37,439 nt of DNA from JAIBJP01 sp035639875 (GTDB lineage Bacteria > Actinomycetota > Thermoleophilia > Gaiellales > Gaiellaceae). The stretch lies in NCBI GenBank assembly GCA_035639875.1, contig DASQXE010000184.1, forward strand, positions 1 through 37,439. Reading direction: 5' to 3'. A program made the translations under genes and the position numbers. Of this stretch, positions 24,393 to 31,677 are shown piece after piece; positions within the stretch are counted from its first letter, which is position 1, and every line of letters begins with the position of its first letter. Below the pieces are notes generated by a model, which was not told where the DNA came from, did not search any database, and saw only the letters and a list, made by a program, of their open reading frames with translations.

Positions 24393-25012
24393 TCGACCTA
24401 CAAACCCTTCTGCTGGTGCTGCCGGTCTTGCTCGCCAGCCTGACTCTGCACGAGCTCGCGCACGGGGTGACCGCGACGATCCTCGGGGATCCCACGCCCC
24501 GTGAGCAGGGCCGCTTGACGCTGAATCCTCTTCCTCACCTGGACCCGCTCGGCACGCTTTTGCTCGTCGTGACGCTGATCGCATCGCCGTTCGCGTTCGG
24601 GTGGGCGAAGCCGGTGCAGGTGCAGCCACGCTATTTCCGCCGGGCGCGCGAAGGCATGGCCATCGTGGCCGTTGCCGGCCCGGCGACGAACTTCGTCCTC
24701 GCCCTCGCCTGTCTGGCGCCGATCCGCTTCCTCCGCGTGACCGGTGAGGCGTACGACGTCCTGGCCGCGGCGTTCGTCGTCAACGTTGTCCTCGGGGTCT
24801 TCAACCTGATCCCGATCCCGCCGCTCGACGGCTCCCGTGTGGTGGGCGTGCTGATGAGCAGGAGCACTTACAACCGCTGGCTGAGGCTCGACCAGTACGG
24901 CTTCATCTTTCTGTTCGCGCTCATCTTCCTCGGCCGGGAGCAGTTCCGAGAGGTCTTCGACCGCACGCTCGACCTCATCGCGGGGATCATGGGCCTCCAG
25001 GTGACGACGTGA
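24389..25012 (+). CDS. Site-2 protease family (M50B) membrane metalloprotease
   Basis: A 207-residue multi-pass membrane protein. The zinc site is complete: H21-E-L-A-H25 in the first helix and the NLIPIPPLDGSR motif with Asp147. GPATNF at 98-103 is the conserved central element. It has no PDZ domain and is of the short SpoIVFB/YwhC-like group, unlike the rseP gene at the right end of the window. It presumably cleaves membrane proteins; the substrate is unknown. Start GTG 24389 overlaps the upstream TGA (GTGA), and its own stop overlaps the pgeF GTG the same way, so the three genes are translationally coupled. Confidence 0.92.
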   Translation: MIDLQTLLLVLPVLLASLTLHELAHGVTATILGDPTPREQGRLTLNPLPHLDPLGTLLLVVTLIASPFAFGWAKPVQVQPRYFRRAREGMAIVAVAGPATNFVLALACLAPIRFLRVTGEAYDVLAAAFVVNVVLGVFNLIPIPPLDGSRVVGVLMSRSTYNRWLRLDQYGFIFLFALIFLGREQFREVFDRTLDLIAGIMGLQVTT

Positions 25013-25728
25013 AGCTCTTCGAGTGGGAAGCGCCCGGGCCGTACCGCGTCGCGTTCTCTACGCGGGTGGGCGGCGTTAGCGAGGGAGCATTCAGGTCGCT
25101 CAACCTCGGAATCCTCACGGACGACGAGCCTCACAATGTCGTCGAGAACCGCCGCCGCCTTTGCGGCTCCGTCGACGCCGACCCCAAGACCGCGACGATG
25201 GCCTGGCAGGTGCACGGGAACGCGGTGACGGAAGCCAAGCCGCGCGGAATCGTTGAGCGCACGATCTACGAGCGCTGCGACGGCCTGTGGACCGACCGCC
25301 CCCGACAGGCGATGCTCCTCCTCACGGCCGACTGCCACCCCGTCGCAGTGGCGAGGGCGAACGGCGAGCCGGGCCTATGCGTTCTGCACGTCGGCTGGCG
25401 CGGGCTCCTCGCGGGGATCATCGCGGCAGGTGCCGAAGCGCTCGGCGACGGGCCACTCGCGGCCGCCGTCGGCCCCGGGATCGGCCCATGCTGTTACGAG
25501 GTCGGGGAGGAGGTGGCGGCGCCCTTCCGTGGCCGGTTCGGAGACGACGTCACCGTGGACGGGCGGCTGGATCTCGGACTAGCCACCGAGCTGGCCCTAC
25601 GCGAGGCCGGCGTCGAGAACATCGAGCGAAGCTGGCTCTGCACGGCTTGCGAGCGCGAACTCTTCTTCTCGCACCGCCGCGATCGCGGGCGCACCGGCCG
25701 CCAGGGCGTCATTGCGTACATCCGCTGA
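25009..25728 (+). CDS. pgeF: Peptidoglycan editing factor PgeF (YfiH/DUF152, laccase-fold)
   Basis: A 239-residue member of the YfiH family, related to multicopper polyphenol oxidoreductases and shown in E. coli to remove mis-incorporated residues from peptidoglycan precursors; purine nucleoside-cleaving activity is also reported for the family. Metal-site motifs are intact: WQVHG (His69), LTADCHP (Cys109) and LHVGWRG (His127), plus GPGIGPCCYEVG and the FFSHRRD end. Start GTG 25009 overlaps the preceding stop. The adjacency pgeF-yggS-sepF-yggT-divIVA is a classic Gram-positive division neighbourhood, which supports a cell-wall role. Confidence 0.93.
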   Translation: MKLFEWEAPGPYRVAFSTRVGGVSEGAFRSLNLGILTDDEPHNVVENRRRLCGSVDADPKTATMAWQVHGNAVTEAKPRGIVERTIYERCDGLWTDRPRQAMLLLTADCHPVAVARANGEPGLCVLHVGWRGLLAGIIAAGAEALGDGPLAAAVGPGIGPCCYEVGEEVAAPFRGRFGDDVTVDGRLDLGLATELALREAGVENIERSWLCTACERELFFSHRRDRGRTGRQGVIAYIR

Positions 25729-26323
25729 GCAGGTCCGCAAGAACTACGAGCGGATCCGCGCCGAGGTGGGCCCGAACGTCACCGTCGTCGCCGCGACCAA
25801 GTACGCGAATCTGGACACCATGGAGCTGCTTGCCGAGGCCGGGGTGGCCGTCGTGGGAGAAAACCGAGCGCAGGATCTCGCCGCCAAGCGCAATCGCTTC
25901 GGCGACCGCTTCCGTTGGCACTTCATCGGGCATCTCCAGTCGCGCAAAGCCAAGGACGTCTCGCATCTCTGCGAGCTCGTCCACTCGCTCGACTCGGTCT
26001 CTGCAGCCAAGCGGCTAACGATTCCCGCTCTCGTCGAGGTCAACCTCGCCGGTGAGGAAACGAAGTCCGGCATCGCGCGCGAGCAGCTTTCTTCTTTCCT
26101 CCGGGAGGTCGCCGAGCTCGGCGTGGAGGTGAGAGGACTGATGACGATGCCGCCGCTCGCAGACGACCCCGAGCGCTCTCGCCCGTTTTTCCGGGAGCTC
26201 CGCCAGCTCGCCGGCGAGCACGGCCTCGCCGAGCTTTCCATGGGAACGTCCCAGGACTACCCCGTCGCAGCGGAGGAGGGGGCGACCCTGGTTCGCGTGG
26301 GTTCCGTGTTGTTCGGCCGGTAA
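25712..26323 (+). CDS. yggS: PLP homeostasis protein, YggS/PLPBP family
   Basis: A 203-residue PLP-binding protein that buffers pyridoxal phosphate and affects amino-acid balance; it has no known catalytic reaction. The PLP lysine is Lys30 in AATKYAN. Other family landmarks are GENRAQD, WHFIGHLQSRKAK, LVEVNLAGEETKSG, LMTMPP and LSMGTSQDYPVA with the phosphate-binding turn. It is about 20-25 residues shorter than typical members, mainly in the loop before the VEVNL strand. TTG 25712 is taken as start; it overlaps pgeF by 17 nt and gives the natural N-terminal helix. Confidence 0.93.
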   Translation: MRTSAEQVRKNYERIRAEVGPNVTVVAATKYANLDTMELLAEAGVAVVGENRAQDLAAKRNRFGDRFRWHFIGHLQSRKAKDVSHLCELVHSLDSVSAAKRLTIPALVEVNLAGEETKSGIAREQLSSFLREVAELGVEVRGLMTMPPLADDPERSRPFFRELRQLAGEHGLAELSMGTSQDYPVAAEEGATLVRVGSVLFGR

Positions 26324-26338
26324 GATTCGCCGGTCGCC

Positions 26339-26884
26339 ATGGGAGTCGGAGACGTCTGGAGCCGCGCGCTCGTCTACTTCGGCATCGTCGAGGAAGATGA
26401 GTACTGGGACGAGGAGGCCTACGCGGCCGAGGAGGAGCTCGAGCGGACGTATGCGGACCGCGAGCGGGCGAACGTGCGCCGTCTCGCGCCGCGGCGCGGC
26501 GGGCCCGAGTTCGAGGACTGGTCGGAGCCTGAAGATGCCGCCGCTCGGACAGCCGTCATCCGTCCGGGGCCGAGACGGCGGCCCCTCGAAGCCGTTGCCT
26601 CCGCGTCCGTGCGCGTCCACCTGGTCGTCCCGCGCAGCTTCAACGACGCGCAGTCGATCGCGGACAAGTTCAAGGACTCGGTCCCGGTGATCGTCAACCT
26701 GCAGAGCACGGAGACGGACCTCTCGAAGCGGCTGATCGACTTCTCGAGCGGGCTGACCTACGCCCTCAACGGCAGCATGCAGCGCGTAGCCGACAAGGTC
26801 TTTCTCCTGACGCCGCGTAACGTAGAGGTCTCCGCCGAGGAGCGCGCGCGGCTCATCGACCGCGGCTTCTTTAATCAGGCGTAA
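26339..26884 (+). CDS. sepF: Cell division protein SepF
   Basis: A 181-residue SepF. An N-terminal amphipathic segment (residues about 3-15, membrane-binding in the family) leads to an acidic, Glu/Tyr-rich linker (about 18-90) and the globular SepF domain (about 91-173: VRVHLVVPRSFNDAQSIADKF, NLQSTETDLSKR, IDFSSGLTYALNG, FLLTPRNVEVS). SepF forms rings and anchors FtsZ to the membrane, replacing FtsA in actinobacteria. A TAAGAT hexamer ends 12 nt before the ATG, but no good -35 is present. A strong hairpin begins at the stop codon. Confidence 0.96.
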   Translation: MGVGDVWSRALVYFGIVEEDEYWDEEAYAAEEELERTYADRERANVRRLAPRRGGPEFEDWSEPEDAAARTAVIRPGPRRRPLEAVASASVRVHLVVPRSFNDAQSIADKFKDSVPVIVNLQSTETDLSKRLIDFSSGLTYALNGSMQRVADKVFLLTPRNVEVSAEERARLIDRGFFNQA

Positions 26885-26910
26885 TCCAACGGCTGCGCCG
26901 CGGATTACGC
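26879..26910. terminator. Hairpin spanning the sepF stop codon
   Basis: GCGTAATCC (26879-26887) pairs perfectly with GGATTACGC (26902-26910); inside, CGGC and GCCG add a second short stem. The left arm includes the sepF TAA. No T-run follows. It could terminate or attenuate transcription into yggT, or protect the 3' end of sepF mRNA. Confidence 0.5.
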
Positions 26911-26952
26911 CCGGAGAGCGTTCCGGCCGCCGAGAGCGTTAGCGTTCCGTCG

Positions 26953-27255
26953 ATGCTCCTAGCCGACGCTGTCGACACCGTCCAGAGCTTCGTCAGCGTC
27001 CTCTTCCTCGTCTACCTGATCTGCATCCTCGCGTACATCATCACGTCGTGGATTCCGCTCCCCTACAACGTGTGGCTGAACCGCGTGCAGCGGTTCCTGT
27101 ACGACGTCGTCGACCCGTATCTGCGCCTCTTCCGGCGCTTCCTCCCGCAGCTCTCGGTCGGAGGTCTCGGCCTCGACCTCTCGCCCATCATCGCGATCGT
27201 CGTCCTGTACGCGATCGAGTTCGTGATCCAGCGGCTCCTCGACTATCTCCATTAG
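26953..27255 (+). CDS. YggT family membrane protein
   Basis: A 100-residue YggT-family protein with two hydrophobic segments (about 12-32 and 76-92) flanking the signature YDVVDPYLRLFRRFLP. In actinobacteria and cyanobacteria the gene sits between sepF and divIVA and is linked to division or nucleoid/plastid organisation; the biochemical role is unknown. ATG 26953 is used. Upstream, the hexamer AGCGTT occurs three times (26917, 26935, 26941), of unknown meaning. Confidence 0.93.
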   Translation: MLLADAVDTVQSFVSVLFLVYLICILAYIITSWIPLPYNVWLNRVQRFLYDVVDPYLRLFRRFLPQLSVGGLGLDLSPIIAIVVLYAIEFVIQRLLDYLH

Positions 27256-27291
27256 AGGAAAAGAGCGCTCGGCAGCGAAGGGCGACCGACG

Positions 27292-27765
27292 ATGGCGCTC
27301 ACGCCTGTCGAAATTCGTCACGTGAAGCTCGGCCGGAGCGCCTTCGGCTACAGCCGAGACAGCACCGACGCGCTGTTGGCCGACGTGGTCACCAGCTTCG
27401 AGCAGGTTTGGCGCGAGCGCGCCGACCTGCGGGACGAGCTGGAGAGCCTGGAGGCCGAGCTCTCGCGCCACAAGGAGATCGAAGGCGCTCTGCGGAACAC
27501 CCTTATTTCGGCAGAGCGCATGGCCGACGACGTCCGCACGCAGGCGCGCCGGGAGGCCGAGGTGATCGTCGCCGAGGCACGCGCGACAGCCCGCGACATC
27601 GTCGCGGGAGCCGAGTCGGAGCGCGAGCGGATCCACGGCGAGATTCGTCGCCTGCGCAACCTCGAGGTCGATGTTCGCGCCGAATACCGGGCGTTTCTTG
27701 TCTCGGCGCTCGACCGCCTGGAAAGCGACACCGAAGAGCGGCAGGCGCCCGGCCAAGCCGCATAG
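27292..27765 (+). CDS. divIVA: DivIVA-domain protein (polar growth/septum scaffold)
   Basis: A 157-residue DivIVA-like protein. The N-terminal lipid-binding domain (LTPVEIRHVKLGRSAFGYS, DALLADVV; residues 3-35) is followed by long coiled coils (about 36-145) rich in Glu/Arg/Ala heptads. In the family it marks negatively curved membrane at poles and septa and recruits cell-wall enzymes. It is shorter than Wag31/DivIVA of rod-shaped actinobacteria. Position directly after sepF and yggT is typical. Confidence 0.92.
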   Translation: MALTPVEIRHVKLGRSAFGYSRDSTDALLADVVTSFEQVWRERADLRDELESLEAELSRHKEIEGALRNTLISAERMADDVRTQARREAEVIVAEARATARDIVAGAESERERIHGEIRRLRNLEVDVRAEYRAFLVSALDRLESDTEERQAPGQAA

Positions 27766-27784
27766 TTCCCGCCTGGGCCCCCGA

Positions 27785-27790
27785 TATACT
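27785..27790 (+). promoter_or_regulatory. Near-consensus -10 (TATACT) before the DksA/TraR gene
   Basis: TATACT ends 7 nt before a GTG (27798), the spacing expected if transcription starts on the start codon. No clear -35 is seen. Confidence 0.5.
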
Positions 27791-27797
27791 CAGAAAA

Positions 27798-28178
27798 GTG
27801 GCGCCCGGCGCCGCTCGGCACATGAACACGGATCGCTTTCGGGACATTCTGCTTGAGGAACGCACGCGAGTGACCGCGTCGATCAACCACATCCACAAGG
27901 ACAACTCCGGCACGATCGAGGACGAGACCGAGGAAGAGACCTACGACAATCACCTCGCTGACTCGGCCACGGCGACCCTCAACCGAGAGATCGACTACAC
28001 GCTCGAGGAGAACGCCGAGCACGTCCTCCAAGCGATCGACGCGGCGTTGCAACGGATCGAGGCGGGCACCTTCGGAACATGCGGGCGATGCGGCAAGCTG
28101 ATCGCCGAGGAACGGCTCGAAGCGATCCCGTACGCGAATAGGTGTATCGACTGCAAACGTCTCGAAGAGAGGGGCTAG
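27798..28178 (+). CDS. DksA/TraR-type C4 zinc-finger protein
   Basis: A 126-residue (118 from the ATG) DksA/TraR-family protein. An N-terminal helical region with many acidic residues (EDETEEETYDNH) is followed by EENAEHVLQAIDAALQRIEAGTFGTC and a C4 zinc finger: C-G-R-C, then R-C-I-D-C. The family binds the RNA polymerase secondary channel or other partners; this short type lacks the full DksA coiled-coil tip. Two starts are possible: GTG 27798, directly after a TATACT -10, or ATG 27822, which has no Shine-Dalgarno. The first is used because of the promoter geometry. It precedes lspA and rluD. Confidence 0.88.
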   Translation: MAPGAARHMNTDRFRDILLEERTRVTASINHIHKDNSGTIEDETEEETYDNHLADSATATLNREIDYTLEENAEHVLQAIDAALQRIEAGTFGTCGRCGKLIAEERLEAIPYANRCIDCKRLEERG

Positions 28179-28193
28179 TCAACCCAGCGCCGC

Positions 28194-28222
28194 GGCTGAT
28201 CGACGTTCGCGTCGGCTCAGCC
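28194..28222. promoter_or_regulatory. UUCG-capped hairpin upstream of lspA
   Basis: GGCTGA (28194-28199) pairs with TCAGCC (28217-28222) and CGACG (28201-28205) with CGTCG (28210-28214), closing a TTCG tetraloop; a small internal loop separates the stems. It lies between the DksA-like stop and the lspA start (28247). No T-run follows, so it may be a U-less terminator or a leader structure. Confidence 0.45.
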
Positions 28223-28246
28223 ACTGACGGGCGGGTACCGATCTCG

Positions 28247-28771
28247 ATGGCGGAGCGTCCGCTGTCGGCCGGACCCTTTCATTGGCTCGGCCTGCTCTCC
28301 GTGGCCGTCGCAGGCCTCGCCGCGGATCAGCTCACGAAGCAGATCGTGGTCACGCAACTGGCGCTCGGGGAATCCGTTCACGTCGTCGGCCCGCTCTACA
28401 TCCGCCACGTCAACAATCCGGGCATCGCGTTCGGTCTCTTCTCGAGCTGGGCTTCGGCGGTCACCTTCCTGACCGCCGGCGCCGTTCTCTGGATGCTCTT
28501 CTATTTCGCGAAGTCCGGCGCACGCCATCCGATCCTTCCGGTCGCCCTCGGCCTGCTCGTCGGCGGCAGCGTCGGAAACCTCGTCGACCGGTTGCGGATC
28601 GGCCACGTGACCGATTTCCTCGATCTGAAGTTCTGGCCCGCGTTCAACCTCGCGGACACCTTCATCGTCGTCGGAGTGGCTGCTCTCCTCGTGGCGCTCG
28701 TCGCTGCAGAGCGCCAACCCCGCATCCGCCGCACGCACACCGGTCGCCCCGCTCCGAAAACGAGTGCGTGA
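28247..28771 (+). CDS. lspA: Lipoprotein signal peptidase (signal peptidase II)
   Basis: A 174-residue four-TM aspartic protease that removes the signal peptide from prolipoproteins after lipidation. Motifs: DQLTKQ (27-32), the NNPGIAFG block (56-63), and the catalytic aspartates Asp114 in GNLVDRL and Asp137 in FNLADTFI. Start ATG 28247 gives the usual short cytosolic N-terminus. The stop overlaps the next gene by 8 nt, the common lspA-rluD coupling. A likely client is the small lipoprotein at 12997-13236. Confidence 0.96.
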   Translation: MAERPLSAGPFHWLGLLSVAVAGLAADQLTKQIVVTQLALGESVHVVGPLYIRHVNNPGIAFGLFSSWASAVTFLTAGAVLWMLFYFAKSGARHPILPVALGLLVGGSVGNLVDRLRIGHVTDFLDLKFWPAFNLADTFIVVGVAALLVALVAAERQPRIRRTHTGRPAPKTSA

Positions 28772-29669
28772 GATTTCGGTCGCCGTCCCGGGGACGGCGG
28801 CCGGCGAGCGGCTCGACCGGTTCCTCGCAGGGCTCGAAGACGTCGGTTCGCGCGCAGCTGCCGAGCGGCTGCTGCGAGAGCGACGCGTGCTTGTGGACGG
28901 CGGCGTGCGCCCGAAGAGCTACCGGCTCGTCGGCGGGGAGCGACTCGAGCTGCATGTGCCTGAACCGGGAGCGACCGCGCTCGCACCTGAGCACGTCGAT
29001 CTTCGCGTCGCGTACGAAGACGATCACCTGCTGGTTGTCGACAAGCCCGCCGGACTCGTCGTCCACGCATCCGCGTCGAGTCAGACACGCGCTACGGTCG
29101 TGGACGCGCTCCGCGGACACGCCATCGCGGGCGGGGAGAAGCCGGACCGGCCGGGGATCGTGCACCGTCTCGACCGGGACACGTCGGGCCTCCTCGTCGT
29201 CGCGCGATCCGACGAGGCCCATCGGCGCCTCCAGCGGCTCCTGCGCGCGCGGAAGATCGAGCGCGAGTACCTAGCCCTCGTGCGCGGACGGCCGGGCTCG
29301 CGTCGGGGTCGGATCGAAGCCGCGATCGGCCGCGACCGCTTCGACCCGACGCGGATCTCGCTCGACACGGCGACGCCGCGGGAAGCGGTTACCGAGTTCG
29401 AGGTTGTCGAGGTCCTGCCGCGTCACGGGCTACTCCGCGTGCGGCTCCAGACGGGGCGTACACATCAGATCCGCGTCCACCTGGGAGCGATCGAGCTCCC
29501 GGTGGCCGGCGATCCAGTCTACGGTGCGGCCGGCGACTTGGGCCTCGAGCGGCAGTTCCTCCATGCGGCGAAACTCGCCTTCGACCATCCGTTCACGGAT
29601 GAGCGCATGGAGTTCGAGTCGCCCTTACCGCCCGATCTCCATGCCGCGCTGGAGCGCGCGCGGGGCTGA
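28764..29669 (+). CDS. rluD: RluA-family 23S rRNA/tRNA pseudouridine synthase (RluD-like)
   Basis: A 301-residue enzyme with an N-terminal S4 RNA-binding domain (RLDRFLAG, AAAERLLRERRVLVDG, about 15-65) and the RluA catalytic domain. The catalytic aspartate is Asp137 in HRLDRDTSGLLVVA. Other landmarks are VVDKPAGLVVHA, REYLALVRG, LQTGRTHQIRVHL and FLHAAKLAFDHP. It isomerises specific uridines to pseudouridine, probably in 23S rRNA helix 69 if it is a true RluD. The specificity is inferred from architecture and lspA linkage. GTG start 28764. Confidence 0.93.
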   Translation: MREISVAVPGTAAGERLDRFLAGLEDVGSRAAAERLLRERRVLVDGGVRPKSYRLVGGERLELHVPEPGATALAPEHVDLRVAYEDDHLLVVDKPAGLVVHASASSQTRATVVDALRGHAIAGGEKPDRPGIVHRLDRDTSGLLVVARSDEAHRRLQRLLRARKIEREYLALVRGRPGSRRGRIEAAIGRDRFDPTRISLDTATPREAVTEFEVVEVLPRHGLLRVRLQTGRTHQIRVHLGAIELPVAGDPVYGAAGDLGLERQFLHAAKLAFDHPFTDERMEFESPLPPDLHAALERARG

Positions 29670-29723
29670 AAGCGCCGTACCGCGAAAGACCCTGGATCGT
29701 TTTAACCTGCAAAGGAGGAGCTA

Positions 29724-29879
29724 ATGCTGGCACTTGTGCTTGTCCTCTTGCTCGTAGCCTTGTTCTTCGGACTCGGCTTCGTCGCGAAGTGGCTGTTCAT
29801 CATTGCCGCGATCCTCGCGCTGCTGTGGCTCATCGGCTTCTTCGCCCGCGGCGCCGAGGCGACCTGGTATCGCTGGTAA
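29724..29879 (+). CDS. 51-residue hydrophobic membrane protein
   Basis: A very short gene with an excellent ribosome-binding site (AAAGGAGGAG, 29711-29720, 3 nt before the ATG), the best in the window. The peptide begins MLALVLVLLLVALFFGLG, forms two closely spaced hydrophobic helices (1-19 and 23-40) and ends ARGAEATWYRW. It resembles the lmo0937/DUF5670-like hydrophobic proteins common in actinobacteria and Firmicutes, whose function is unknown. The stop codon is part of a hairpin shared with the convergent GGDEF gene. Confidence 0.85.
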   Translation: MLALVLVLLLVALFFGLGFVAKWLFIIAAILALLWLIGFFARGAEATWYRW

Positions 29880-29905
29880 CGGATCGCAAAACGCCCTGAT
29901 CCGTT
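29878..29905. terminator. Bidirectional hairpin between convergent genes
   Basis: AACGGATC (29878-29885) and GATCCGTT (29898-29905) pair perfectly around a 12-nt loop containing AAAA. It covers the end of the small membrane protein stop and touches the GGDEF stop. It is a plausible bidirectional terminator, though the T-run is weak. Confidence 0.5.
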
Positions 29906-30705
29906 CAGGCGGCGCGAGCGGCTTTGTCCGCGTAGAGCCGCCTGTCGGCCAGGGCGACAAGTTGCTCTGGTGCCGACCCCTCCTGCGGCAGGAACGCCGA
30001 GCCGGCGCTCGCGGCGGGTCCTTCGGGCAGCCGCATCCGTAGACGGGCGAGGAAGGCCGTCACGTCGCTTGGCCGCGCCTCGACGAGCAGCGCGGCGAAC
30101 TCGTCGCCGCCGAGGCGGCCGACGGCGTCCGTCGCGCGCGCGGTCGCACGGAGCGCGGCCGCAAAAGCCCTCAGGAGGCGGTCGCCTTCCTGGTGGCCTG
30201 CCGCGTCGTTCGTCTCTTTGAAGCGGTCGAGATCGAAGAGGACGACCGCGAGCCGGCCGCGATAACGGCGCGCTCGCGCGACTTCGACGGCGAGGCGCCC
30301 GTGAAACGCCTCGTGGTTGAGGAGCCCGGTAAGCGGATCGCGCCGAGCGCGGTCGGCCAGTTCCTGGGTCACCCGCGCCACGTACGCGGTCACGCAGCGG
30401 TCGACCGTCGAGCGCACGCGTTCGCGTTCAGAGTGACGCGCGTCATCGAGGACCCGACCGAGGACGAGCAGCATGGCGACGATCTCGGGGGGAGAGACGC
30501 CGAGGCTTTCGCGTTCGCGGGCGAAGTCCTCGGCTAGAGCTGACGGATCATCGGCGCCGCCGAGCGCCGCGACGAAGCTCGGCAAGCTGCCGAGCTGGCC
30601 CAGCCGGCCGAGGCGCTCGAGCGACGGCACCACACCCTCTTCGAGGGCGCGCTCGACACACTCGACGGCGAGATCCCACGCCGACGTGTTCACGACCCCG
30701 GCCAC
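29905..30705 (-). CDS. Diguanylate cyclase (GGDEF domain)
   Basis: A 266-residue soluble protein. The N-terminal half (1-115) is helical with no domain I recognise. The GGDEF domain follows (RRDPLTGLLNHEAF at 121 onward, VLFDLDRFKETND at 155-167). The active-site motif is intact (GGDEF, 199-203). An inhibitory I-site RxxD is present five residues upstream (R190-ATD193), so product inhibition by c-di-GMP is expected. It synthesises c-di-GMP from two GTP. No EAL domain, TM segment or phosphoreceiver motif is seen, so the input signal is unknown. GTG start 30705; a second GTG four codons in is possible. Confidence 0.93.
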   Translation of the reverse strand: MAGVVNTSAWDLAVECVERALEEGVVPSLERLGRLGQLGSLPSFVAALGGADDPSALAEDFARERESLGVSPPEIVAMLLVLGRVLDDARHSERERVRSTVDRCVTAYVARVTQELADRARRDPLTGLLNHEAFHGRLAVEVARARRYRGRLAVVLFDLDRFKETNDAAGHQEGDRLLRAFAAALRATARATDAVGRLGGDEFAALLVEARPSDVTAFLARLRMRLPEGPAASAGSAFLPQEGSAPEQLVALADRRLYADKAARAA

Positions 30706-30733
30706 GGCTGGGGACGCTAATCAAGCCATCGGC

Positions 30734-30739
30734 TAGAAT
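30734..30739 (+). promoter_or_regulatory. Predicted -10 (TAGAAT) for the rpsB operon
   Basis: TAGAAT preceded by GGC lies 125 nt before the rpsB start. No convincing -35 lies 16-18 bp upstream. It would give a leader of about 120 nt. Confidence 0.4.
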
Positions 30740-30744
30740 GCCCG

Positions 30745-30860
30745 CTGCCTAGCAGCGACTTTTGCACCCGACCCGGCGGCTGACACCGGGTGGCGGTGCC
30801 GGGCCCGACCCGGTTCCACCCGAATCCGCCGGCAGCACGACAACTTCAACCGAGGAGGAT
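30745..30860 (+). promoter_or_regulatory. Structured GC-rich rpsB leader, candidate S2 autoregulatory element
   Basis: Between the predicted promoter and the rpsB ribosome-binding site the RNA can form several stems: ACCGGGT (30785-30791) with ACCCGGT (30808-30814), and alternatively GGCGG (30792-30796) with CCGCC (30826-30830). The two are close enough to compete. rpsB leaders are known targets of autoregulation by S2 in several bacteria; no specific Rfam model can be confirmed by eye. The segment has no convincing ORF. Confidence 0.35.
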
Positions 30861-30864
30861 CAGT

Positions 30865-31677
30865 TTGCCTGTCGTCTCGATGCGGGAGCTTCTGGAGGCC
30901 GGCGTCCATTTCGGCCACCAGACCCGCCGCTGGAATCCCAAGATGCGCCGCTACATCTTCACGGAGCGGGGCGGCATCTACATCATCGATCTGCAGCAGA
31001 CGCTCGAGCTAGTCGAGCAGGCTGCGAGCTTCGCCCGCAACGTCGCCGAGCGGGGCGGCTCGGTGCTGTTCGTCGGGACGAAGAAGCAGTGCCAGGACGC
31101 AATCGTTGAGGAAGCCACGCGCGTCGGCATGCCCTACGTGAACCACCGCTGGCTCGGCGGTCTGCTCACCAACTGGCGCACGATCTCCGAGCGCCTCGAG
31201 CGCCTCCACGAGCTCCGAAGGCTCCGCGACGAGGGTCAGTTGGAGCTGCTCCCACCAAAGGAGCGCATGGCGATGATGAGCGAGCTCGAGAAGCTGGAGA
31301 CGAATCTCGGCGGCGTCACGGACATGAAGCGCCTACCGGATGCGATCTTCGTCATCGACCTCCGCAAGGAGCAGCTCGCAATTCGCGAAGCGCGGCGGCT
31401 CGGTCTGCCCGTGGTCGCCCTCGTCGATACGAACTGCGACCCCGACGACGCCGATTACGTCATTCCCGGCAACGACGACGCGATTCGCTCGTGCAGCCTC
31501 ATCGTGCGCGTGCTCGCGGACGCCATCGAGGCCGGCAAGAGCAAGGTGACGGCCGAGGAGATGGCGAGGTCAACCGAAGATGTAGGGGCGAGGCCTGCCC
31601 CAGCCGAGGAAGAGGCAGAAGCCGTCGAGGAGCCCGTCGCGGTCGAGGAGGTTCCGGAGGAGGTGTCGGCCGAGTGA
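30865..31677 (+). CDS. rpsB: 30S ribosomal protein S2
   Basis: A 270-residue S2, a late-assembling protein of the 30S subunit needed with S1 for mRNA binding. Diagnostic segments: MRELLEAGVHFGHQTRRWNPKM, YIFTERGGIYIIDLQQT, FVGTKKQ, YVNHRWLGGLLTNW, RLPDAIFVIDLRKE and PVVALVDTNCDPD-x-DYVIPGNDDAIRS. The start is TTG 30865, 5 nt after a strong GAGGAGGAT; an in-frame GTG at 30790 lies inside the structured leader and would add unrelated sequence. The C-terminus carries an acidic Glu/Ala/Pro tail of about 40 residues, common in actinobacteria. The stop overlaps tsf (GTGA). Confidence 0.97.
   Translation: MPVVSMRELLEAGVHFGHQTRRWNPKMRRYIFTERGGIYIIDLQQTLELVEQAASFARNVAERGGSVLFVGTKKQCQDAIVEEATRVGMPYVNHRWLGGLLTNWRTISERLERLHELRRLRDEGQLELLPPKERMAMMSELEKLETNLGGVTDMKRLPDAIFVIDLRKEQLAIREARRLGLPVVALVDTNCDPDDADYVIPGNDDAIRSCSLIVRVLADAIEAGKSKVTAEEMARSTEDVGARPAPAEEEAEAVEEPVAVEEVPEEVSAE

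Noticed and set aside
22713..24629. 638-codon - strand frame opposite the DHH-CBS-nucleotidyltransferase gene
   Set aside because: Mirror of a gene with many catalytic motifs; no domain of its own.
30790..30864. Upstream GTG start for rpsB
   Set aside because: The added residues are not S2-like, and a strong Shine-Dalgarno sits before TTG 30865.
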